Assembly (NCBI GenBank): GCA_036677805.1
Contig: JAVBVS010000009.1
Coordinates: 205,649 to 269,648, forward strand
Reading direction: 5' to 3'
Length of the DNA: 64,000 bases
Source of the DNA: SIG78 sp036677805
GTDB taxonomy: Bacteria > Verrucomicrobiota > Lentisphaeria > Victivallales > Victivallaceae
The translations under genes and the position numbers were made by a program. The notes below the pieces were generated by a model. The model saw only the letters and a list, made by a program, of their open reading frames with translations, did no database searches and was not told where the DNA came from. Shown piece after piece: positions 51,893 through 59,816 of the stretch. Position 1 is the first letter of the stretch. Each line of letters opens with the position of its first letter.

Positions 51893-52453
51893 TTATGCCG
51901 GAGTGTTCGCATCCCCGACGGACTCGCGTTCAATGGCATCCACCGCATCACGGAATATCGCGCGGCCGGATGGATCCCGGAATGCCGCTTCCCGCCAGCC
52001 CAAAGCCAGACGGATACGGTAACAGGCGGCCGCTTCCCGCGAAAACGGATTGGCGGCCGCGATTTTTTCAAGGAAATCGCTTCTGAGACGGTTGAGCTTG
52101 CGTTCGCGTTCCAACGGGTCCGCTTTCGCCAGCGCTTCGATTTGCGCTGCCAGTCCGTCAACCGGATGGACATTGCGCGGCCGCGGAGGAATCGGGAGTC
52201 CGTGCTTCACCGCGCGGAAGCAGGCGATGTCATACCGCAGACTGTTTTCAAATGCGCGGAACTGTCCCGCCGCAGAATCTTTTGGAACCCGCCATGCCGC
52301 CGGGCAGGGGAAATCACAGGCCCGGACATAGTCGGCGGCGTCCGCCGGGACATTCGTCAGCCGGGCGTCGAATTCGGTCAGTGCGAGCGGCGGCACTGCT
52401 CCGACCGGAAATTCCGGGAGTTGGGCGCAGAAGAAACAGAAATCAATCTCCAT
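51893..52453 (-). CDS. DUF2764 protein of the V-ATPase operon
   Basis: The product is 186 residues from the ATG at 52453 (MEIDFCFFCAQLPEF). A DUF2764-type gene at this place, between E and A, is found in V-ATPase operons of Bacteroidota and Chlamydiota, and it may replace the missing C subunit; this is from memory of the operon order. The LPE, RAFENSLRYDIACFRA and LALGWREAAF segments are the visible conserved-looking regions. Confidence 0.8.
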   Translation of the reverse strand: MEIDFCFFCAQLPEFPVGAVPPLALTEFDARLTNVPADAADYVRACDFPCPAAWRVPKDSAAGQFRAFENSLRYDIACFRAVKHGLPIPPRPRNVHPVDGLAAQIEALAKADPLERERKLNRLRSDFLEKIAAANPFSREAAACYRIRLALGWREAAFRDPSGRAIFRDAVDAIERESVGDANTPA

Positions 52454-52472
52454 GATCGGGCATCCCGCCTGT

Positions 52473-53057
52473 TTATAATCCCGTGCCGAGATATTGATTG
52501 AGTTCACTGCCGAGATGTTCGCGCAGAAAATTGCAGACGGCCTCGTCGCTGAAATCGAAGTATTCTCCCGAATCGTCCAGGGAAATCTGCAACCCGCCCT
52601 TGAATTGGCCGGCCTTGATCTGCGCGCGGATCGTTCCCGGAATCAGCGTCCGCAAGGCTTCAACCGAGCGGGGATTGGCAAGAATATGGACTTCCGCATC
52701 CGCCCCCTGCGGCGCGGCATCCGCCATCTGCCGGATAAGTTCCGCCATGAACGCCGGAGTCATCGCTTCGGCGGCCGTCATTCCCGCGGCGGCGAGCAGC
52801 AGCCGGTTAAGCTCATTGCGCAATTCCCGGACGCAGTCGCGGGCAGCGCATTTGATCTCTTCCTGATAACGCTTGCGGATGGCTCCGGCTTCGGCATTGG
52901 CCGCCGCCAGCAATTGCTCCGCCCGGGCCCCGGCTTCGGCGGCGATGGCGTCGGCCCGGGTTTTGGCTGCGGTCAGCAAAGCCTCTTTTTCCGCCTCGGC
53001 CTGTTTTAAATATCCGTCATTGATGCGGCTTAAAAGTTGCTGAAGATCCTCCGGCAT
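52473..53057 (-). CDS. atpE: V-type ATP synthase subunit E (peripheral stalk)
   Basis: The 194-residue protein has a long N-terminal helix (LKQAEAEKEALLTAAKTRADAIAAEAGARAEQLLAAA) with heptad-like Ala/Glu pattern at about 15-75 and a C-terminal globular domain (EVHILANPRSVEAL; FKGGLQISLDDSGEYFDFSDEAV). AAAGGA lies 7 nt before the start. It is the first gene of the V-ATPase operon. No gene for subunit F or C with recognisable sequence is present in the window. Confidence 0.9.
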   Translation of the reverse strand: MPEDLQQLLSRINDGYLKQAEAEKEALLTAAKTRADAIAAEAGARAEQLLAAANAEAGAIRKRYQEEIKCAARDCVRELRNELNRLLLAAAGMTAAEAMTPAFMAELIRQMADAAPQGADAEVHILANPRSVEALRTLIPGTIRAQIKAGQFKGGLQISLDDSGEYFDFSDEAVCNFLREHLGSELNQYLGTGL

Positions 53058-53382
53058 GGCAGATTCCTTTCGCTGGCTGTATGGGATCAGAATTTCCGAA
53101 TTCCGTTGTTCCGGGCCGCCGTTTTTCCGACATTGGCATCATCCGGACCGGATAAAGGCATGTGTTTCATCCATAGCGTCTTCCGGAACGGTCTTTCATC
53201 CGGATGGCATCGGCAAAACATCTACGTAATGGCGCCGGCAAGACAGTTTGATTCAATCTGGGGTCGATCCGGTGGCCGGCAATGCTTTTCCGCTCAATTG
53301 CGTGAAAAGAAAATGAAGTCACAGGAAACGACGCTCTCCGTCATGCCTTCCATGCATGAAATGGAGAATTGTCCGGCCGGAT
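53058..53382. other. Gene-poor stretch upstream of the V-ATPase operon
   Basis: No convincing gene in these 325 bases. Frames on the plus strand lack good starts and have unusual composition. It probably holds the V-ATPase promoter, but I could not pick a clear one. Confidence 0.4.
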
Positions 53383-53793
53383 TCAGTCCCGGACTGGGCC
53401 GGCCCGGACCGGAGAAGACGGACGGAGAAAGCAGGTGGACCGCAATTGCCGGCGATTCGCTCGCAATGGAGAAGTGCCGAACAAGATTCCATGCGGATTC
53501 AGACTGTGGTGTTCGCAGCAGTTCGCGTCATCACACGAACCACCGCTCCATCCGGAGGCGCCGGACGATGAACCGCCTCCGCACAGCCGGTCTTCGGAGA
53601 GGCCCCAGGCGCCGGTCTGACGGTCCTGGGATTCCGCTTCGGCGTTATGCGGCTCGACGTCGCGTACGATCAGCATGACGGCTTCGCGCAGCAGTGATCG
53701 ACCGGCAATCGCGGCGGAATCGGCAAAAGCCAACCCGTTGCAGAAGAATGCAACAACAGCCAATAAGGCGACTGTAACTGTGGCTTTCAGCAT
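53383..53793 (-). CDS. Small exported protein with a Gly/Ser/Cys-rich core
   Basis: 136 residues from the ATG at 53793 (GAGGG 6 nt upstream). It has a signal peptide at 1-24 (MLKATVTVALLAVVAFFCNGLAFA). Then a short acidic part (IVRDVEPHNAEAESQDRQTG) and a Gly/Ser/Cys cluster at about 70-95 (CGGGSSSGASGWSGGSCDD then ANCCEHH). The last 40 residues are Arg/Pro-rich and may be read-through sequence. It resembles precursor-like secreted peptides in form only; I recognise no family and see no modification genes next to it. Confidence 0.5.
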   Translation of the reverse strand: MLKATVTVALLAVVAFFCNGLAFADSAAIAGRSLLREAVMLIVRDVEPHNAEAESQDRQTGAWGLSEDRLCGGGSSSGASGWSGGSCDDANCCEHHSLNPHGILFGTSPLRANRRQLRSTCFLRPSSPVRAGPVRD

Positions 53794-54044
53794 GATCAAC
53801 CCTCGCAAAATTCCTATTAATATAACATGTCGTTGATGAAAATACAAGACGGCGGGCAATTTTTTACGACTGAATTTTTCTGATATCCGCCCGAAGCGAC
53901 CGCCGGCGGCGATGATTGGGCCGCATGCGAATATGAACAAGATTTCATGGCATCATCATCTTCTTTCAAGATTCACGCGATATAATATTCTGCAAGCCGC
54001 CGGAGAAATCGGTTCCGTCCCGCTAATCTGTGAAAGGAAAAATC

Positions 54045-55034
54045 ATGTCGCGCAAACTCTTGACTGCCTGGGCTATTCTGCTGATCGCGGCCGGACTCGG
54101 AATTCTGACGGTTCAGGGAGTCGTTTTTGCTATGCTGCGCAATGATTCCGCGCCGCTGCTTCCTCCGGCCGGGCTGACTTTGCAGCCGGAACGGAAGGCC
54201 TTCACCGTGGCCGTATTCAGCGATTTTGCCGGCCAGATCGATTCGGTTGAGAAAATCGGCGGCGATATTTCCCGAAACGATGTCGCTTTCACTCTTTGCC
54301 TGGGGGATATCGTCAAAAAGCGGACCGCACTGGATTTTCTCCATGTGACCGGGGAAATCAGGGAGTGCATGCCGTGCCCGGTTTATGCGGCGCCGGGCAA
54401 TTGGGACCGGAACGACGTCACCGGGTGGGAAACCTATCGGGCGTACTTCGGACAGGATTATTATTTCTTCGGCTACGGCGACACACTCTTTGTGGCGCTG
54501 AATACCGCTGATGGCAATCTGCCGGAAGAGCAGCGGACGTTTCTGGCGCAAACCCTGAAACGGGAGCGCCCGCATTTCCGGCGATGCGTGATTTTTTGCC
54601 ATATTCCGCCGAAAGATCCGCGACCGGAGGAAGAGCATGCGGCGACACCGGATTTTTTCGCGATTTTCGAGGATATCATCCGGCCCTATCGAATCGACCT
54701 GATCCTGTGCGGACATATTCATTGTTTCACCGAGTCGGAAATGGCGGAGACACGGCTGGTAACCACGCCCAGCGCCGGACAGGAAATCCGGGAGCCGGAC
54801 AATCCCATGTTCGGCTATTTATTGCTCGATTTTGCCGCCGACGGCGCCATCGGGATACGTCGGGTTGACGTCACTCCGGATACCGGTCGGGAAGAAATGG
54901 AATATTTCTTTACCGTGGAGCTATGCCGGACCGGCTGGTTCGTCGGGGCTGTCGCCGCCATGATCGCCGGCATCGCTCTATTGCCGCGGGGCGGGCGGAA
55001 GCGGGCGAAGCCCCCGGAGTCAGGAAATCAGTAA
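54045..55034 (+). CDS. Calcineurin-like metallophosphoesterase, membrane-anchored
   Basis: The product is 329 residues from the ATG at 54045 (AAAGGA upstream). It has an N-terminal membrane helix at about 6-28 and a C-terminal one (WFVGAVAAMIAGIALLP). Metallophosphoesterase motifs are altered: SDFAG where SDxH is usual, LGDIVKK, PGNWDRND where GNHD is usual, then CHIPP and CGHIHCF. The two changed positions are metal or catalytic ligands, so activity may be reduced or changed. The neighbours do not reveal its substrate. Confidence 0.8.
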   Translation: MSRKLLTAWAILLIAAGLGILTVQGVVFAMLRNDSAPLLPPAGLTLQPERKAFTVAVFSDFAGQIDSVEKIGGDISRNDVAFTLCLGDIVKKRTALDFLHVTGEIRECMPCPVYAAPGNWDRNDVTGWETYRAYFGQDYYFFGYGDTLFVALNTADGNLPEEQRTFLAQTLKRERPHFRRCVIFCHIPPKDPRPEEEHAATPDFFAIFEDIIRPYRIDLILCGHIHCFTESEMAETRLVTTPSAGQEIREPDNPMFGYLLLDFAADGAIGIRRVDVTPDTGREEMEYFFTVELCRTGWFVGAVAAMIAGIALLPRGGRKRAKPPESGNQ

Positions 55035-55064
55035 AACATGGCTCTTCCGCCAACTGAGCTCGGA

Positions 55065-56810
55065 TCAGTTTGACCGGCGCAAGGTGAACCGGAAGACACT
55101 GCCGGCGCCGGGAGTGCTTTCCGCTTCGATCTCGCCGTCGTTTTTGCGAATCAGTTCACGGCAGAGCGCCAGTCCGAGTCCGGTGCCGGATTCGCCGTTG
55201 GTGCCCGGGGTGCTTTTGTTATAGGCAAATTCAAACAGTGTTTCCAGCCGTTCCGGAGCGATGCCGATACCGGAGTCCCTGACCGAGACCGTGACCACGG
55301 TCGGCGTCGCGGTCGCGGCAATGGCGATGGCGCCGCCCCGGGGCGTGAATTTTATGGCGTTGGAAACGAGATTGCGGACAATGGTCATGACCATATTGCG
55401 ACTGGCGTTGACGACGATGTCCGGGGCGCATTCCAGGCTTAACGTGATCTTCTTCTCCTCGGTCCGGATATCGATTCCGGTCAGGGCTTCCTGCAGACAA
55501 TCGAGCAGCGGGAAATCGTCGGTCACGCAGGTGATTTCCGACATCTGGCTGCGGGCCCATTCGAAGAGATGGTCAAGCAGTTTCAACGTGGACGACGCCA
55601 ATTCCCGTTGATCCGCCAGATATTCCGCGGCTTCTTCCGTTCGTCCGGCCGCCAGGCTGTCCGCGGCCAGCTCCGCCAGCTGGCTCATGTTGCCGAGCGG
55701 CGCACGGAGGTCATGGGCGATGATGGAAAACAGTTTGTCTTTGGAGGCATTGATCTGAATCAATTTGTCATTTTGCTCGATCAGCTGCCGGTGCTGCTTG
55801 TCGATTTCACCCCGCTGTTCATCATTGCGATTTTTTAATTCCAGTTCGATGGAAAGCATGGCCTTGAGTTGGCGGCGGTAGGAATTGACGATGAAATAGA
55901 CCAGCATGATGACGATGACCGTGACCAGTCCGCACAACCCCAGATTGATCAGGAAGGAATGGAAGATGTTCTGGAGCGCGTATTCATCCGATTTGCTTAC
56001 CAGCAATATCCAGTTGAGTTCCGGGATATAACGGGAATTGACATAGAAAGTCTTGCTGCCGATCCGATATTCCAGACTGGCGGCATGATTGCGGAGAATT
56101 TCAGGCGCAATCGTCAGGAAGCCGGGAATGTCTTTGATGTTTCTGCCTTCGCTATTGTCGGTGGAAAGGATGATTTTGCCTTCCGGCGAAGTGAAATTGA
56201 TAATCCGGTTGAACCGTTTGTGATAGCTTTCAATAATCCGCTTGACATCGCCGACTTTGAGGCCGACGCCGGTGGCGCCGATGTAATTGCCGTTGAAGTC
56301 GAAAACCTTGTTGTTGACGAAAATGGTCATGGCGTATTGGTTGGCCTGATCGGGATCGACGTTGATTTCGTGATCGGCTTTCATGCGGCGGACGCGGAAA
56401 TACCAGCTGTCCTGAGCGTTGTCGTTTTTGACGGTTTTCAGAATGCCTTTGGCTTGATAATACAGCCGGGTGCGCTCGGAAACGAAAAAGCTGGTGAACG
56501 TGTTGTATTTGCGCTGGGTTTCGTACAGAAACTGGGTGATCTTTCCCGGTTCTTTCTCGCCGGTGATCACCCAGTTGCGCAGAAACGAATCATTGGCCAT
56601 CAGTGAGGAAATGAAGACCGGCGGCAGGAGATCCCGCTGAATTTCGGAATAGATGTTGTCGCTGGTAAGCGGCAGCTCGTTGTCGATGATCTGATGACGC
56701 AAGGCCTGCTGCGATACATGATAACTGATCCAGCTGGTCGCCGAAAATCCCGCGACCAGCAACAGGCCGAGCACGATTAAAAACCTGACGGTTTGTTTAT
56801 TCTCTTTCAT
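55065..56810 (-). CDS. Sensor histidine kinase with periplasmic Cache-like domain
   Basis: The product is 581 residues (ATG at 56810; no strong ribosome site). Membrane segments lie at about 8-28 and 285-310, with a Cache-like periplasmic domain between (ATGVGLKVGDVKRIIESYHKRFNRI and STDNSEGRNIKDIPGF are typical of dCache). Then HisKA with IIAHDLRAPLGNMSQLAELA (phospho-acceptor His) and HATPase with NLVSNAIKFTPRGGAI, DSGIGIAPERLETLF and GTGLGLALCREL. No response regulator is adjacent, so its partner is elsewhere. Confidence 0.92.
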   Translation of the reverse strand: MKENKQTVRFLIVLGLLLVAGFSATSWISYHVSQQALRHQIIDNELPLTSDNIYSEIQRDLLPPVFISSLMANDSFLRNWVITGEKEPGKITQFLYETQRKYNTFTSFFVSERTRLYYQAKGILKTVKNDNAQDSWYFRVRRMKADHEINVDPDQANQYAMTIFVNNKVFDFNGNYIGATGVGLKVGDVKRIIESYHKRFNRIINFTSPEGKIILSTDNSEGRNIKDIPGFLTIAPEILRNHAASLEYRIGSKTFYVNSRYIPELNWILLVSKSDEYALQNIFHSFLINLGLCGLVTVIVIMLVYFIVNSYRRQLKAMLSIELELKNRNDEQRGEIDKQHRQLIEQNDKLIQINASKDKLFSIIAHDLRAPLGNMSQLAELAADSLAAGRTEEAAEYLADQRELASSTLKLLDHLFEWARSQMSEITCVTDDFPLLDCLQEALTGIDIRTEEKKITLSLECAPDIVVNASRNMVMTIVRNLVSNAIKFTPRGGAIAIAATATPTVVTVSVRDSGIGIAPERLETLFEFAYNKSTPGTNGESGTGLGLALCRELIRKNDGEIEAESTPGAGSVFRFTLRRSN

Positions 56811-57616
56811 GATAACATTGGGTTTGCGCAACGAATTTTTGTATATTTTCCGGCCATGGAGTGCTTTCCCGGCGACATCGGCCGCGTTGCGGCTGATCCT
56901 GCTTCGTCGAGTTTTATCGACAACCTCCGAGCAACCCGCAATCGCGAATTGATATCGAAGAATATACTCTAACGCCTGCGATTGATTTTTTCAACCCATC
57001 GTTTCGGAATTCCGTCATATTCCCGCATTTCTGCCATGAAATCCGGCGGCGTTGAAAATTTTCGAGCCAACCCGTTGACGCCGGATTCGGACGTTCGAGC
57101 GTTTCGGGTTCCCGGGTGGTCGATGAAGAAATTTCCACGAATGAAAACTTATGTGATCAAGGTACGAAAATAAACTATCCGGGCAAAAAAGCCTGTCGCT
57201 GAATTCTTTCGAATTTTTAATTTACCATAAAAGGCAACGTCGTTAATCGAAATATTATATCCGCATCATATTGTGTTATTTTCAAAATATTTTCTCAAGT
57301 CCATTTGCGATTACCGCGGCGACCGCTTATAGTAACATCATGCTTTCAAACAAGAATGCATAGAACAGTGACTTATTCGGAGTCACAGGGATAATCCATG
57401 CATCGTTAGAAAGTATGATAAAAATTTGTTCTTCGGTCAGATCTTTCGATTTCAAAGAAATCTGAATTTCTCCACAGTGGATTCCCTGCTGGGTTTTGCA
57501 TTGCTTTCTCCTTGCTCACCCGGGCAAACCGCCGCGTCACTCCGAGTGCCAACCAATTTTTGTCCGCTTGAGGAAGCAGCACAACATGCGGAAAAATTCC
57601 GCGGAAAGGGACCACA
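56811..57616. other. 806-base gene-free stretch with the RRM promoter and leader
   Basis: No credible gene. It holds the upstream region of the kinase, AT-rich sequence at about 57180-57300 and the promoter at 57305-57333 of the RRM gene, followed by a leader of about 275 bases. A short minus-strand peptide frame near 57406-57500 has a good ribosome site but only 31 codons and no known match. Confidence 0.5.
57305..57333 (+). promoter_or_regulatory. Promoter of the RRM gene
   Basis: TTGCGA (57305-57310) and TATAGT (57328-57333), 17-bp spacer. This gives a transcript leader of about 275 nt before the start codon at 57617. Confidence 0.55.
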
Positions 57617-57907
57617 ATGAATATTTATGTGGGAAACATGGCGTTTTCAACCACGGAGAATGATCTCAATACAGCTTTTGCGGCATATGGGAATGTCAGC
57701 AGCGTCCGTCTGGTCATGGATCGTGATACCGGTCGTCCCAAGGGCTTTGCCTTTGTCGACATGAGCAATGATACGGAAGCCAAAGCCGCTGTTGCCGGAT
57801 TGAACGGCCAATCCCTGGATGGCCGTGAGATTGTGGTCAGTGAAGCCAGACCGCGTGAGGATCGCGGCAACGGCGGAGCCAATCGTCAGGGCGGTTTCCG
57901 CCGCTGA
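57617..57907 (+). CDS. RRM-type RNA-binding protein
   Basis: The 96-residue protein is one RRM domain: RNP2 IYVGNM at residues 3-8 and RNP1 KGFAFVDM at about 42-49, with a Gly/Arg-rich tail (REDRGNGGANRQGGFRR). Small RRM proteins of this kind occur in cyanobacteria and PVC bacteria and are often cold-induced RNA chaperones. The start at 57617 has AAAGGG 6 nt upstream. The long leader suggests post-transcriptional control. Confidence 0.95.
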   Translation: MNIYVGNMAFSTTENDLNTAFAAYGNVSSVRLVMDRDTGRPKGFAFVDMSNDTEAKAAVAGLNGQSLDGREIVVSEARPREDRGNGGANRQGGFRR

Positions 57908-58285
57908 CCGGACGGAACGGCTGGAAAAATCTTCTTCGGGCCGTTCTGCGGACGTGAAATCGCGGAGCGGTTCCCATTCGTTCGATAAGTCCGGGCAACT
58001 TTGGTTGCATGGGAGAATTGGTTGAATTGCGGGCGAAGTGTAGTTTGGGCTTCTATTTGGAATGAAACGATCATTCTGAATTTTCGCAGTTTTCCCGAAT
58101 AAAGCACTTCTTCTTATCAATTAAGCCGTTGCTTTCACCCCCGGCATTTCCAGAGGTCACAAGGCATCGTATATTCAAATCTTTATCGAGCGGTCGGCGA
58201 TGTCCCGGAGAGACGCCGCGTATTCTCCGGATTTCAATCCGATGCGGCAGGTGTTGTGTTCAATGATTTTGTCAAAGGATTTATC
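57908..58285. other. Gene-free stretch between the RRM gene and the monooxygenase gene
   Basis: 378 bases with no convincing gene. I see neither a clean terminator nor a repeat. Confidence 0.45.
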
Positions 58286-59377
58286 ATGAATCAAACGATT
58301 GAATTGCCAGACTTGGTTATTGGCGAATTGCATATCAATCCTCCGATTATTCAGGGAGGAATGGGTGTTCTGGTGTCCTCGTCACGGCTTGCCGCGGCAG
58401 TTTCGAATGAAGGCGCGCTCGGCGTCGTTGCCGCCGTAGGAGCGGGGGAGGATTCTGACCTGAAGGATTTGAGCTATCGGGAATGGTCGATGCAGGGACT
58501 GCGGAAAATTCTGAGAAAAGCCCGGACACTGACTTCAAACCCCATCGCCGTGAATGTGATGTGCGCGCTCAGCAATTATGATGATCTGGTTCGGAGTGCG
58601 GCAGCGGAAAAAGTCGCCGCGATTATTTCCGGCGCGGGACTTCCGCTGAAACTGCCGGAATTGGTTCCTGCCGCCGATATCAAACTGATCCCGGTGGTGT
58701 CTTCGGCTCGGGCCGCTGCGATCATCTGTCGCACCTGGTGGAAAAAATATCGGAGACTGCCGGACGCACTGGTGGTGGAAGGGCCTTCGGCGGGTGGCCA
58801 TCTGGGATTCTCCATGCAGGAAATCTCCGGGCCGCCGATTGCTTTGGAATCCATCGTTTCCAGCGTCCTGGATTATGTAAGGACGGTGGAGACGGAACAC
58901 AATGTCCGGATTCCGGTCATCGCCGCCGGAGGCGTTTTTACCGGAAGCGATATTGCGCGATTTCTGAAACTCGGCGCGGCCGGCGTCCAGATGGGAACTC
59001 GTTTCGTCTGCACCGACGAATGCGACGCGTCGCCGTTGTACAAAGAAGCCTATCTCAATTGCGCACGGGAAGATATTGTCATTATGGAAAGCCCGGTCAA
59101 ATTGCCGTTGCGGGTGGTCCGAAATGCTTTTGTGGAAAAAGTTCTGCGCGGGGAAAAAACAGCCTTCCGCTGCCATTATCATTGCCTGAAAAATTGCCGT
59201 CCGGAAACTTCTCCATACTGCATCGCCAACGCGTTGAAAAACGCCGCCGCCGGACGATTGTCCGAAGGCTTCGTCACCTGCGGCTCCAATGCCTACCGGA
59301 TCAATCACATCACCTCAGTCAAAGAACTGATCGCCGAGCTGGCCGTAGAATGCAGAATCGGACTTGCCGCTTCATAA
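58286..59377 (+). CDS. Nitronate monooxygenase/2-nitropropane dioxygenase-like flavoprotein
   Basis: The product is 363 residues from the ATG at 58286 (AAAGGA upstream). It is a TIM barrel with FMN motifs: INPPIIQGGMGVLVSSSRLAAAVSNEGALGVV, VEGPSAGGHLGF and IPVIAAGGVFTGSDIARFLKLGAAGVQMGTRFVCTDEC. This is the class seen in FabK and nitronate monooxygenases. It has an extended C-terminus with several Cys (KNCRPETSPYCIANAL). The natural substrate is unknown. Confidence 0.9.
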   Translation: MNQTIELPDLVIGELHINPPIIQGGMGVLVSSSRLAAAVSNEGALGVVAAVGAGEDSDLKDLSYREWSMQGLRKILRKARTLTSNPIAVNVMCALSNYDDLVRSAAAEKVAAIISGAGLPLKLPELVPAADIKLIPVVSSARAAAIICRTWWKKYRRLPDALVVEGPSAGGHLGFSMQEISGPPIALESIVSSVLDYVRTVETEHNVRIPVIAAGGVFTGSDIARFLKLGAAGVQMGTRFVCTDECDASPLYKEAYLNCAREDIVIMESPVKLPLRVVRNAFVEKVLRGEKTAFRCHYHCLKNCRPETSPYCIANALKNAAAGRLSEGFVTCGSNAYRINHITSVKELIAELAVECRIGLAAS

Positions 59378-59816
59378 TTGGGGAAACGGCCATCAATATT
59401 GCGGGCTATTGCCCAATGCCGATCCCGGTTGATTAAAGATTTCAGGTGTTGTCCGGGAGAGCACTGGAGCTGTCGGGCAACAACGGTAAAAAAATATTGA
59501 TCCAACGCCAGGCATGAATTTCAAAACTCCCTGAAACGGCGTCTCTGAAACACAGGCTTCCGGCGCCTCAATAGCGGGTCCATGCCGAGAACAGGTCACG
59601 GATCCTGCGAAAATCAAAGTTTCCGGAACAATCTCAGTTTTTTTTGAGACTTCCATGCGGGCAAATTGGGTAAAAACATCCCCGCGGCCGGGGGAGGGGG
59701 GAGGCAAGGGAAGGACGGCAATTTTCTTTTTTCTGAAAACTGAAACGAATACGATTCGCCTTTCCGCAGAATTCGTTTATATTATTACCAAAGCGAAATA
59801 TTTTTCAAGGTGAACT
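59378..59816. other. Gene-free stretch upstream of the MscS-type channel gene
   Basis: About 440 bases without a convincing gene. A G-rich run at about 59687-59712 and an AT-rich promoter-like part near 59770-59790 are the only notable features. Confidence 0.45.

Noticed and set aside
53037..53678. A 213-codon plus-strand frame between the V-ATPase and the exported peptide
   Set aside because: It overlaps the better supported minus-strand gene, is rich in Arg and has no recognisable domain.
57500..57600. A cyclic-di-GMP riboswitch, because of GGGCAAACC in the RRM leader
   Set aside because: The second conserved stretch of the riboswitch (CGCAAAGC-type) is absent and I cannot fold the needed stems.
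57406..57615. A small minus-strand gene with a good ribosome site inside the RRM leader
   Set aside because: The part after the best start is only 31 codons, low in recognisable pattern, and lies opposite the transcribed leader.
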